The position numbers and the translations under genes were made by a program. The notes beneath the pieces were generated by a model. The model was not told the origin of the DNA and did not search any database. It saw nothing but the letters and a program-made list of their open reading frames with translations. Source: Magnolia sinica (Eukaryota; Streptophyta; Magnoliopsida; Magnoliales; Magnoliaceae). Taken from it: 64,000 nt of DNA. The stretch lies in assembly GCF_029962835.1 (NCBI RefSeq), contig NC_080581.1, positions 20,040,001-20,104,000 on the forward strand. The letters are read 5' to 3'. The stretch's first letter is position 1, and every line of letters starts with the position of its first letter. Positions 1 through 11,519 of the stretch are shown piece after piece.

Positions 1-1710
1 AATGAATGAGTATGCAACTCCTGCTCAATAAGTCCACGTATCAGTAGAGTTCATCTCTGGGATCATCACCGGGGTTTAGTACACTCCAAATGGCACTACC
101 GCTCTCCCAACCTCACAGTCCAAGTGAGTGTAAGAAACCTCACTATCCGCCTGGCCAATAGTCTGCCAATACCTATTTGGCACATCGATAGCGGACCCAT
201 TCACGAGCTGGTCAAACTCAGCCTATCAATATTCCCTGTTCTTGGACGGGTAACGCCACACCCCCTCCCAACAGACCACGACACAGTGGGAGACGCGACC
301 TCCTAGTATTTGGCACTCGAGCACTCATGTATCTACTTGGTCTCGATGTTGAGGCATCCTTTGGTACCAAGAGGGTTTAGAAATTTTTACCCAGGGCCAT
401 CTATGGTAGCCCGATGCTAGAACAAATTTTCGGTGTCCCGTCTGGCCATCCACGATATGTTTGTGGAGGCTACGGCCTTAATGTCGCTAGGGTATACAGT
501 AATCATAATGCAAGATGCATGAGTCATACAATCCAGTCATGCATCAATCCTGCGTATACCATGCACTCATGTGAGATAACCTCCGCCTATTAGGGAGTCT
601 CATAACAACACGCTCAATGACATATGTAATGATCAACCACATCTCATAACAAACATGCAGATGATGTGTATGAGCATGTATCATGATGTTATGCTATCAC
701 ATACTCATAATCGGTATCAATAACCGGCATCGATAATTAACCTCGACAATGTGGACATTTAACCAACATTGCCCCCGAGGAATGACCCTCATAGATCCTA
801 ACATATAGTGGACCCATGAACTCACATAAGGGCCAAATATAGAACACCATGGGCGCTTAATACACATCACTATGGACCTTTCACATGGGCCTAACATACA
901 TCACAATGGGCTCCATCATCTGACCCTCAAATGCATCATAATAGGCCTCATCACATAGACCTCATATTCATCACATTAGGCTTAAAACATGAACCGAATA
1001 TACATCACAATGGGCCTTAACTACGAGTCGCATATACACCATATAGGTCTTGACAATCAGCCTCGACAATTGAAATCGGCCTCGATAATTAAAATCGTCC
1101 TCGACAATTGAAATCGACACTCGGACTCGGCCTCAGCAATCAGACTTGGCCTCGATACTTGGCCTCGACAATTGGGATTGATCGATAATCAAAATCGACA
1201 AATTGGTCACATCAATCGGAATCGACACTCGGACTCGACCTCGGCAATCGGACTCGGCCTCGACAATCGGGATTGATCGATAATCATAATCAACAAATCG
1301 GTCATGTTAATCGGAATCGACAATCGGCCATGACAATCAGGATCAATAGATAATCAAAGTCCACAAATCGGTCATGTTAATTGGAATCGACAATCGGCCA
1401 CGACAATCGGGATCAATCATTAATCAGAATTGGCAAATTGGTCACGATAATCGAATCAATTGATAATTAGAATCGGCAAATCGGTCATGGGAATCGGAGT
1501 TGGTAATTGGTCACGATAATCAGAATCGATCGATAATCAGAATCGGCAAATCGGTCACGGCAATTGGTCACGACAATCTAAATCAATTGATAATCAGAAT
1601 TGGCAATCGATCATGATAATCGGCCTCGATTGCTAATCGGTAATTGGCCACGTCAATCAGGATCGATAAGAATGGGCCTAACAACGCCTAATGCAAGGTC
1701 ACAATGTGGA
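1..1710 (+). mobile_element. Family A LTR-type element, outer copy, left part
   Basis: This is the left part of an old family A element whose start lies outside the window. Positions 1-700 align with about 2240-2960 of the inner copy and 16620-17250 of the third copy: shared phrases include AAGTCCAC near 33, CACCGGGGT near 68 and GTCGCTAGGG near 484. By that alignment about 540 bases of the outer copy are missing to the left. The element is cut at 1710 by the inner copy and resumes at 5902. No coding capacity is visible; the short ORFs are not conserved between copies. Family identity is direct from the repeats. Calling it an LTR is inference from the TG...CA ends and 5-bp duplications of the two complete copies. 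Confidence 0.8.
1045..1680. repeat. Degenerate AATCGGCCTCGACAATCGG minisatellite
   Basis: About 635 bases are made of imperfect short units around the words AATCGG, CTCGACAAT, GGTCACGATAATC and GATCGATAATC, repeated several dozen times without a fixed period. The array is present only in the outer family A copy. The inner and third copies lack it at the equivalent place, so it expanded after those copies separated. It contains no ORF of interest. Confidence 0.8.
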
Positions 1711-3139
1711 TGTCACGCCCCAAACTCGGGAACCGGGCTCACAAAATTCCCGATCGCCGAATCTGGCGCCGACAGCCTCCGTAGAACCCCATTCTCGGCT
1801 CCCAGCGCCCATTCGCCAGGTTCCGATCCTGGGATGCTACAAGGAGGATTTTTAACATCCGTTTGATTCGTAATAAGCATAACCAAAGGCATAACCCACA
1901 AACAACAACCAAAAACTCCATCACATTTCCACTATAATCAAAAAAAACTTTACAGGTACAATGAGCATAAGGGAAATACAATGAAGATAGACCAAAACTC
2001 CAAAAGAAGATCAGCCACGCGTCCAAGCCTCAGCGCTGCTGCGATCCAACGTCACCTGCACGCAACGGTCGTGCATAAGCTTATAGAAAGCTTAGAGGGT
2101 GGTGAAAGTGTATGCCCAAGGTGATAATGTAGTCATGCAGTATCAGAGTAATGCGGAAAATGCTAATGTATGCTAAGAATCTCATTAGCCGTACCAAGGC
2201 CATGCGGTGCAAAGAATGATGTCGGCCATACCAAGGCCATGCAATGCGAAATGCAAGTCAAGCATACAAATCCTCATCTAAGTCCACATGTCAATACGGC
2301 TCAAGTCTGGAATATCACCGGGGTCTAGTACACTCCAAGCCAGATTGCCGCCCCATCGCGCGCAATAAGGTGAGTGGAAAAGACCTCACTATCCGCCTGC
2401 CAATATCGGGCTCGGCTCGTCAATAGCGGACTCATTCCTCGAGCTGGTCAAACTCAGCCTAGCATTGCCCCCTACTCTCGGGCGGGTAAGGCCGCACCCC
2501 CTTCCAACCGACCACGACACAATGGAAAGCGCAACCGTCTGGTAATCGGCACCCAGCGCTCATGCACCCACTCGGTCTAGACGTTGGAGCAACCTCCTGG
2601 TACCATAAGGGTTTAGGGACTTTCACCCAGGGATATCTATCGCACCCCATGTAGAACAGTATTTTCGGTATCCAATCCTGCCAACCACGATGCGTCTGTG
2701 GAGGCTATGGCCCTGATGTCGCTAGGGCGTACAGTAACAATATCACACAATGCAAATGCATGAATCACACTATCCAGTCATACAGTAATCCTGCGCGTAT
2801 CGAGCGCTCATGTAGGGCAACACCCCCTGTACGGGAGCCCCTAAACAATCTGCCCGAAGGCTATGCTATGATCAGTCATTTCTCATATCAAGCATACGTA
2901 TGATGCATATGATCATGAATCATGGAATTAAATATGTTATATGGGGTGGATGATGCTCATAATGAAGACGGGCCTAGACGGCCTACATATTACACATATG
3001 GGCCTATCAGTGGGCCCAAGGGAAGGTCATAATGCGGACATTTAACCACACTACACTTACAATGTGGACGTCAAACCAACATTGCTCCCAAGGCACGACT
3101 GCCACAAATATCATTTCATAAGTTATTTTGGGATCATAC

Positions 3140-3535
3140 ATTGCAATGGACATTAGGTACATCCATTGGGCCCTTAAATACATCAATTAGCCAAGTCATA
3201 TGGGCCTTATATTCATTAAGTGGGCCACACCAATGGGCCTTATGTACATTGCAATGGGCTATAACCCGGGGGCTTCAGAACATATCAAATAGGCCTAAGC
3301 TTATGGGCCTTTCACGTGTCAAATGAGCCTCGACAGTTGGGCTCCATATGTACATCAAATGGGTCTACTCACCTGGGCCTTATATGTGTCAAATGGGCCT
3401 CACCAATTGGGCCCCATGTGCACATCAAATGGGCCTCAACTCATTGGCTCCATTACATCCAATGGGCCTCGACCCATGGGCCTTATATATACATCAAAGT
3501 GGGCCTCAACCATGGGTCATGAGTACTGAGGTGGG
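3140..3535. repeat. ATGGGCCT-rich short repeat array
   Basis: The phrase ATGGGCCT(C/T)A recurs every 20-40 bases, separated by words such as TACATCAAAT. Equivalent arrays occur in the outer copy (about 800-1040 and 5950-6540) and in the third copy (17400-17650). It is therefore an intrinsic part of family A and not a local satellite. Several overlapping short ORFs here (around 3316-3563) are products of the repeat and are not genes. Confidence 0.75.
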
Positions 3536-3549
3536 CCTCCCACCATCAA

Positions 3550-3567
3550 TAAATTATATATAATATA

Positions 3568-3598
<31 letters not shown>

Positions 3599-3855
3599 TA
3601 TATATATTATATTTAATATAACATTATATATATATATAACATATATTATACATAATACAATATTATATATATATATAACATATGATATTATATATATAAT
3701 ATAACATTATATCTATACATATAACATATATTATATGTAATATAATATTGTATATAAATATATATATACACACGCCAGCACACACATGCACCCACACACA
3801 CACGCGCACACACACGCACGCAGCAACACACGCACACACGTACACAGTGGGCTCC
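3550..3855. repeat. Compound TA / CA microsatellite
   Basis: A run of TA-rich sequence with an (AC)n block at about 3578-3597 is followed by many ATATAT blocks. It closes with a CA/CG-rich block at 3768-3845. The third family A copy has only a short TA run at the comparable place (17757-17776), so the tract has expanded in the inner copy. Confidence 0.85.
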
Positions 3856-3889
3856 ACCGTCCAGGCGGACGGTGGAGATAAAACACTTA

Positions 3890-4190
3890 CATCACTGTGG
3901 GCTCCATGTGGGGCCCACCATAATGTTTATATTCCATCCGGACCGTTGATAAGGTCCAGCAGACCTAGGTGAAGGGTGAAAATAAATTTCACCCTGATCC
4001 AAAACTTCTGTGGGCCCAAAAAGGGGTTCCAACGGTAGACACTAATTCACACTGTTTCTTTTGATGTGGACCGCCCGAGTCTTGGATCAGTCTGATTTTT
4101 GGGGTGGGCCCATGTCAGATAGTGGCCCACCCGATGAACGGGTTAGATGGCACATAAACGTCAAGGTGGGGCCCACGGCTAGGGCCGTGG
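3890..4190. repeat. Dispersed GTGGGCCCCAC-bordered module (in family A)
   Basis: A module of about 300 bp runs from GGGGCCCACCATAATG (about 3910) through TGATCCAAAACTTCTGTGG (about 3995) and GATGTGGACCGCC to GTGGGGCCCACGG (about 4165). Closely related sequence occurs in the third family A copy (18165-18455). More diverged relatives occur outside family A at 13910-14320, 20870-21130, 23040-23450 and 23750-24030. It seems to be a host-wide repeat captured by, or donated by, family A. There is no coding signal. Confidence 0.65.
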
Positions 4191-5901
4191 GTGGCTGCTC
4201 GATCAACGTCCGCCCGGACGCTGGCGTGCGCTGGCGGTGCCTGCTGCAACGCTGACAACAGCAGCAGTAGCTGCTTCTTTATATATTTTTTTTTTTTGGT
4301 TTTTCAGAAAATCTTCAGATTTTGCAGGTGGGGTCCACATCCAGTGAATCCGCTCCGTCCATTGTTCTTCTATGGCTCACTACGAGCAAAACAAGTCCAA
4401 TATTGGACATATTTCAATGTACAACCCATCAGGGAAGGTTTCGATGGTGAAAACCACCTTTTGGTAAGGTATGGCCCGCCTGAAGGTCTGATGGATCCCA
4501 CCTCCTGGCTCAACGCCTAAAATCGTCTTAGGAAAGGAATGAACGGCACGGATTTAATACATACATCAAGGTGGGGCCTACATGAGTGGGCCACCCAAAG
4601 CCTTGAACCAAGCTAGCATTTGTGTTTTCCCCATTAAACGTCCAGCGTCCAGAGACGGTCTGTCATACAAGGTGGCCTGCTCAGGTGGGCCACCACTGAT
4701 GAATGGTGTGGGTAGTACACATATAAGGTGGGCCCCAATAAAATACATACTACATGGTGGGGTCCATTCAAGTGGGCCACATAACCTCATTAACATAAAA
4801 GAAAAAAAAATTAAAAATAAAAATAAAATAAATAAAATAAAAGGGAGAGAGATAGAGAGTGAGACCGTGTGATGGAGGGACCCCGGCACTATGGGCCCTC
4901 CCTTGCACTAAATCATACATCAAGTGGGCCCCATTACACATGGGTCTATAAAATTAGATCCAACGGTGGAGATCCCTTCTCCACTAAATTAAATGGTCTA
5001 GATGACCCTAAGCATACAAGAAAATAAACATCATGATGGGGTCCATGGAGAATGGCCCCATCATGGAATGTTCATGATGATCCAAGTGGGCCATCGGCCA
5101 CATCTTAGGGTCCAAAGTGAGATCCAAACCATTGATCGGTTGGCCTCACTTGGCCCATCTTAAAAATATGAAAATCTACCCTATCAAGGCACCCACCACT
5201 TGATCTTCTTGCTCCCTTGGCTTCCTTAGATCCTTGAGCTCCTCTTTGATGGTGGAAGATGAGAAATGGATGGTTGAGATGAGAGATGAAGGGGTGGGAA
5301 AGGTGGACCTCACAAATGAAGTTTTCTCACCATGGGGGACTCATGGTGCTCTCTCTTGGATTTTGGATTTTTTTTTGAAAAAAATGAATAAGAGAGATAG
5401 TTGTAAAGGGAGGGAGAGAGAGAGAAAGAGATGGGTGATGGAGTGATGGGGGATGGTTTGGGTTGAAAATTGTGAAAAGGTGTATGGTTGTTGTTGAAAT
5501 TTGGAAAAGAGGAGTGGTGAGGTGGAAAGAATGGTGGACTTTTGTAAAAGGTGGTGATGGGTTGTTGTACTTGAGGTATGGGATGCTTTAATGGTTGATT
5601 GATGGGACTAATTGTAGAGATTCCCTCGAAATCCGCAACGCGCGGTGTTTCTTCGGAATAAACGCTGATCGGCATCTTCTTGCCTGGTTATCGGTTCGGT
5701 GCGCAAGTCACGGCGTTGGAACCGCGGCGACGACGCGGTCGCTATGATATAACTTTCAGACCAAGCCGACGTCGGTGCGCGGGACCTGGCTTAGGATCGT
5801 GCGCAAATACCGAATACGGTGCGAAGGTTGCCGGAATTTGACCGGAAGGACCGCGGAAGCTAACGGAACAGTACGGATTAGGACACGGGTCTTACAGTGG
5901 A

Positions 5902-7864
5902 CATTAAACCATCATTGCCCATCAATGTGGCCATTTAATCAACTTTTCTCCCAATGAGTGGTCCACATAGAGTCAAACATATAGTGGGCCCATTGCCTCA
6001 CACAAGGGCCTCAATAAATGGGCCGCATATGCAACAAGTGGGTCGCATTATATGGACCTCATATACATCACATTCGGCCCCATTCAAAGGCCTCACATAC
6101 GTCTCATTGGGCCTCACTCGTGGCCCTTATACACATCACATTGGGCATCAACCCATGGGCCATTAAATACATCAAGCGGATCGCAACCACGGGCCGCACC
6201 AATGGGCCTCATATATATCAAGTGGACCGCGTCCAAGAGCCTTATCAATGAGCCTCATACATATCATGTGGGCCATATCACATGGGCCGCATCACATGGA
6301 CCTCCAATACATCACAATGGGCCTCACTCGTGGGCCTTACAATAGGTGGGCCCTGCACATGGGCCTCAGATTCAAGCAGGCAGGCCCCATCATATGGGCC
6401 TTAAATACAAGGCAGGTGGGCCCTATCACATGGGCCTAATTCACAACAAATGGTTGCATCAATGGGCCGCACCAGTGGCCACACAAACTTCATATCGGGC
6501 CTCACTAATGGGCCATATCTATATCACAATGGGACTCATATTTGGGAGTGGACAACGTGGAGTAAAACACATTCATCAAGGTGGTCTCACGTCCACGTGG
6601 CTGGACGGCATGGAATTACAATATATACATCATTGTGGGTCGCACGTCCAATGAACCGGACGGCGTGGCTAAAACACATAATTCAAGGTGTGCCCGGACA
6701 GTTTAGGTGAGCCCAGCTAATACAGTAGCTATATAAATGGAGTGAGGTACACCAACTAATCCTCTTCCCACCGTCCAGAGATTGGACGGTGAGGATATAC
6801 AATACATCATTTAGGTGGGCCACACGGATAGGTGGTGTGGATCAGACCCACATGCTGCACACAGCAACTATATAGCTGGTGTATGGTAAACCAGTCAGTC
6901 CGTTTATACATCAGGTGGGTCCCACGTGGGGCCCACCATAATATAACATTATAATATATATTATATTATATTATAATATTATATATCTATATATATTTCA
7001 TAAAGTGCATCTAGCGTCCAACTGTCCAGAGATGGACGGACGGCCTGGTTAAATGCATATATGCAAGGTGGGTCCCACGTGGGGCCCACCACATCATATG
7101 TTCTATATTAATATATTATATAATATATATATATATATATACACACACACTAGGTGGGTCACACCATTCCACACAGTGGACGGTGTGGATGGAGGGTGCA
7201 GTTACAACACATACATTAAGGTGGGGTTCCACCATGAATGGGACCCACCGTCAGATGGATGGCATGGATCACAAACACATCAGGGTAGGTACCCACTATC
7301 CTGGAATGGACGGTGGACGAAATATATAAATCATGGTGGGTCGACGGTTGGGATAAAACAAATGCATCATGATGGTGTCCCACCGTCCAGATGTTGCTGG
7401 ATGGCTGGGATAAAACACTTACATCACACGTGGCCCCACACGTACATCATGTGGGGCCCATGGAGTATAGGGTTGGGACCGTCCTAGACGCAGCAAGACG
7501 TTGCACGTCCTCTGGCCGTTAGCAGCAACTGCTGCACCTCTTTATTTTATTTTATTCAAAAAAATGGGTTTTTTTTCATGGTTTTTCTCAGGTGGGACCC
7601 ACATCAGGTGGATCCACTCCACCCATTGGATTCTACGGCTCATGATCGACCAAATGAGCCCAATATGTGATGTGTTTTAGTGTGCAGAAGCATCAAGGTG
7701 AATTTTAATGGTAACACCATTATTTCCTATGGTATGGCCCGCCCGACCATCGGATTGGCCTCATATTCCGACTCAACATCTAAAATGGGCAAGAGAATGG
7801 AATGGACAGCGTGGATTTGATTTGTAGATCAGGGTGGGGCCTACGTGAGTGGTCTACTCAAAAA

Positions 7865-7916
<52 letters not shown>

Positions 7917-8882
7917 ATTTTTTTTGTTAGCTTATTAGTATACACCCATGTTAGTACACGCACTCCATGTTAGCCACACCCCATTCCCATCACATCCAGC
8001 GTCCAAAGGCACTGGACGACATGGGTAAACACAGGCATCGTGATGGGTCCCACACGGACATGGCCCACATTTCATCAAGGTGGGTCCCACATCAACGTGG
8101 CGCACCTGGTTTGAATCGATCTAATACTTGTGTTTTTCCACCACCATAAGGTAGGGTCCACATGACTTGGACGGTTTGGATAAGACATACATCAAGGTGG
8201 GGTCCATCCGAGTGGGCCACACATCACACAAAAATGAGAAGAGAGAGAGAGAAGCACCCACCTTTGATCTTCTCTTCCTTCATCCGCCTATAGTCTCTAG
8301 AGCTCCAAGGAAACAATTCCGATGGTTGAGATGGACTTTGAATGGTGGAGATGAGAGTTAGGAAGGTGGGCCACACTAGCTTCTCCCCTTGGAAGCCATG
8401 GACGTGGGTTGCTTAGAGAGAGACGGAGTTTGAAAAATGAGAGGGAGAGAGATGAGAGAGAGAGGTGTAAGAGAAGTAATGGTAGAGAGGTGGTGAGGTG
8501 ATGGGAAAGTTGACTTTTGAGATTGCTTTTGTACTTGGGAAGGGGGAGAGTAATGGGTTGAGTGATAGGTGTACTTTTGACAAATGAGGTGATTAATGTA
8601 ATGGATTCTCTCGAGATTTGTAACGCGTGGCATTTTTCTCGAACTGAACGCGGGCCTACATCTCCTGGCCAGGGTACCGCATTGGCGTGCAAGACGCGGC
8701 ATCGAAACCGCGGCGACGGCATGGTTGCACTGGTACAAGTTTCTGGTCGAGCTGACTCAGATATACAGGACACATCTCAAGGTCACACGCAAACGCCGAT
8801 AACTGATCGCGGGTCGCCGGAATTCGACCGGGATGACCGTGGAAGCCTATGGAATAATACGGGCTAGGATACGGGTCTTACA
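5902..8882 (+). mobile_element. Family A LTR-type element, outer copy, right part
   Basis: This continues the outer family A copy after the inner insertion and ends GGGTCTTACA at 8882. It carries the same order of parts as the inner copy: ATGGGCCT array (5950-6540), AT microsatellites (about 6940-7000 and 7110-7150), two GTGGGCCCCAC-bordered modules (7060-7850), and a purine-rich tail with GAGAGA runs (8230-8560). It ends with the CCGGAATTCGACCGGGATGA-type terminal segment. The 5 bases after it are TTGAT; the matching left duplication is outside the window. It inserted into the Athila-like LTR that resumes at 8883. Confidence 0.8.
7862..7912. repeat. (TA)n microsatellite
   Basis: About 25 uninterrupted TA units lie inside the outer family A copy, a likely polymorphic length marker. 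Confidence 0.95.
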
Positions 8883-9283
8883 TTGATATGACTGTTGAGC
8901 TACTTCCATAAGGATTCAAAAGCTGAAATTTGACGTGTACTGTTAATTTAGGGGTCCCTAGGCCAGATATAAAGTTTTGAGTCAAACAGATGGTGAGAAC
9001 CCTGTGATCTTGCATTCTGGACGAATTTCAGGCCTCTTTAGCGTGACATACTGGATTTTCTCGAATCCCGGGATGTAAATTCTTTAATCGTGGTCCCCTG
9101 GAGTCCGTCCCTTGCCTTGGTGATTTATGAGCGTTAAATCCATGCTTTTAGTACACTTTTTCAGTCCAGGCTCCTAAATACACCTTGCATCACAAACACG
9201 ATTAAAATAGGGCATTAAACGGTATCATGTTCGTAAAATCAGGTAATAACTGGGGTCTAATATGCAATATTTGACCCTCAACA
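8883..9283 (-). mobile_element. Athila-like LTR fragment, 5' end of LTR on - strand
   Basis: The segment ends TTGACCCTCAACA, the reverse complement of the LTR start TGTTGAGGGTCAA seen at 58669. Its roughly 400 bases align with the first 400 bases of the LTRs at 58669-59070 (inverted) and 62080-62479 (same orientation). Shared words include CCTTGCCTTGGTGATTT and AAATCCATGCTTTTAGTAC. The rest of the LTR was displaced to the left, out of the window, when the outer family A copy inserted. The sequence to the right (9284 on) does not match the polypurine region of the family. This is therefore either the outer end of a 5' LTR or a solo LTR. Confidence 0.8.
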
Positions 9284-10029
9284 TCAAGCGATTTGGGTCC
9301 AATAGAGTTAAGGGTTTATTAGTGTGTACTTTTCACCGTAGGATAGGTTCTTATTTATAGTTGTTAGGTAAATGGGGTGTAGATGGCAATCTCCCTACTT
9401 GGTAGGTACGTATTGTAGAAGGAATCTGTCCCCAAGCCTATCGAGGTTATCTTTCGAGATCTTCGGCAGAGATCTCGGACTGATCTCTCTAATAAGATCT
9501 CCGAGTGGTTGGGATTGGAAAACACATATCATGGGAGATCAAGGTCGAGCATCCGAAATGATTTTCATAGCCATGTTGATGAAGAGCTATTTGAATTGGG
9601 CTTTCCTACGGGCTATGGTCGATCTGCCTGTGAAGGTTATGTTCGAGCATTGAGACCAAACTCCCTTCCCTGGTGAAGTATGGATGATATCAGAGATGAC
9701 CATCCTTTTCATCTTATCATATGGTGCGAGGACTTCATTATGAATTTTGAGCTGCACAGTCCTGCGCATGGGATCACTACTTGGATGACCGATTCGGACG
9801 AGCCTCAATAAATCATAGAAAGATCTCCTTGCAAGAGCTCGGAAATGGATGGGACCGTAAAAGGGGTCATCCCTTGTCTTTTATCAAAGGAAACGAGAAT
9901 ACCTCATCCTCTGATAGGGCTTCTCACTACCACCGTCTGGCTGTTGAGGAGCTCCTTTGTTAAGATCTATGCTGGTGGGCTACAAGACAAATACAAGTGT
10001 CCGAGCTAACCTCGCCTTTCTCACCAGTT
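9284..10029. other. Unassigned sequence, probably decayed repeat
   Basis: No gene is recognised. A + strand frame at 9372-9653 and a - strand frame at 9587-9808 are open but resemble nothing I know and show no start or splice context. The base composition is more GC-balanced than the AT-rich stretch that follows. Phrases such as AGATCTCGGACTGATCTC recall LTR-like non-coding DNA, but no borders can be defined. Confidence 0.4.
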
Positions 10030-11060
10030 CATTTTTACCCATAACATTCATTTTATTTCAAAATTTAATAATAATACTACTTAAATTAGTTTCATATTAC
10101 TTATATAATTATTGATCTGATTGATATTTTTTTTCAATTAAAATTTATTTAATTATTTAGCTTAATTGTTGAAAATTTAAAATATACCTCAAAATAATTG
10201 TTGAATTAAATCGGTTTAGATCATAGTATAATTCTAATTTAATATTCAAATTATATATTAAAAAAAATCTTGTTTAGCTTAGAATATAACATATCTCAAT
10301 TAATAAACTATTGAAAGCATAATTTGGTTTAAATTTAAAATTTAAAATCTAATTTTAATTCTAAATATTTAGAAATGAATAATTTAAATAAATTTTGTTA
10401 TTAAACTAATCGAATTCATATTCTTTGGAATTTATTTAATAAATTTGCTAGATTATCATTTGATTAAATTTTTTTATAGATTAATTTAAATCAATTTCTC
10501 CAAAAGTTAAATTTAAATATGAATTAATTCCTTAATTATAAAAATACTTAGTTTATATCAATTTGTTAAATTTTGATTTAATATTAGAATAATTAAAAAA
10601 CTATTTGTTAACTTTAGATTATAATTTAACTAAATTTAAAATTTTAGAATTTAATGAAAAAATAATAATAATAAAATTTTTATGTTAATATGATTTATTA
10701 TATTTTTTATAAAAAATAATTAAAAATATAATTTAAGTGAAAATTTTAATTTAATCAAAGATAAACTTTAAAATAAAATTTTCTTATATATCATCAAATC
10801 TTAATAATTCTTAAGTTTAAGAATAATAAATTAAAGATATTGTATTTAAGAAATTTAATTATTAAAGTTTTGACGAAATTATATCTAAGATTATTGATTA
10901 GAAATAAAAATTCGTATTGTTGATATTTTGATAATTCAATCAAGTAATTATTGATTCTTATAATAAATTTGAAATATTATTTTAAGAGTAGCAAAAGCAT
11001 GAGAATAAATCAATGATAGCTTTATGTTCATATTAAGAGTTTTCAATTATAAAGCAATGA
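10030..11060. other. AT-rich island
   Basis: About 1 kb is extremely rich in A and T, with mixed TTAAAT/AATTTA words instead of simple microsatellites. Both edges are sharp in composition. No coding frame, terminal repeats or organellar genes are recognised. It may be an old decayed element or a matrix-attachment-like tract; neither can be shown from sequence alone. Confidence 0.7.
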
Positions 11061-11286
11061 TTTATTTTACATGCATGTTTGGTTGTGACCTTGTCGACAA
11101 TATTGGAGGAATAAGTGTTGTTTTGACCTTGCCTAGTTTGATCTCCAAATGAGTTCGTTATAAGTAGGGGCTTGTTTGACCTTATATGTCCGAATAGCTA
11201 ACTCCTGAAGAGTCAACATAGGTGTAACCAATAGCATATATTTTGCCTTTCAAATATCATCCTTTCATGCCTTCTTTTACTCCATT

Positions 11287-11465
11287 TACCTACTTAGAGC
11301 CTTTGGTTCCGTGAAACAAGGCTATAACTACATTTTCATTTTATTTTTGCCTACCTAGAGTCTTTTGCTCTATGAAATAAGGCTTAGATTGCATTCATCT
11401 TTACTTCTGTATTTCATTTTTCTTTTACCTACATAAAATCATTTGGTTATATGAAGTAAGGTTTA
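11287..11465. repeat. Three diverged tandem units, 60-80 bp
   Basis: The pattern (A/G)CCTAC..AGAGTC..TTTGGTT..TGAA(A/G)(C/T)AAGGCTTA occurs three times, starting near 11288, 11350 and 11427. The units are strongly diverged, so this is an old tandem duplication. It lies just before a short TA run (11466-11486). Confidence 0.6.
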
Positions 11466-11519
11466 TATATATATATATATATATAACTACTTGCCCGACC
11501 CTTGTAGGTTATGTGAAGC

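Larger units (their letters stand above)
1711..5896 (+). mobile_element. Family A LTR-type element, inner complete copy
   Basis: A complete copy begins TGTCACGCCCC and ends GGGTCTTACA, so it has the TG...CA ends of an LTR. It is flanked by a perfect 5-bp duplication GTGGA (1706-1710 and 5897-5901). It lies inside another copy of the same family. Length is 4186 bp. Layout: a unique head (1711-2130); a segment shared with the outer copy (2140-2960); a GGGCCT-rich array (3140-3535); AT/AC microsatellites (3550-3860); two modules with GTGGGCCCCAC borders (3890-4600); and a purine-rich tail (5225-5560). No gag or pol is visible. The likeliest reading is a solo LTR of a Ty3-type element with very long LTRs; a non-autonomous LARD-like element is the alternative. 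LTRs of about 4 kb are known in some Ty3 chromoviruses and in LARDs. Confidence 0.85.

Noticed and set aside
1045..1680. CRISPR-like short repeats
   Set aside because: The units have no constant repeat and spacer lengths, and the DNA is a plant nuclear minisatellite.
3316..3563. Overlapping open frames with repeated WALY/GPHQLG-like peptides
   Set aside because: All frames are open together because the DNA is an ATGGGCCT repeat; no gene is implied.
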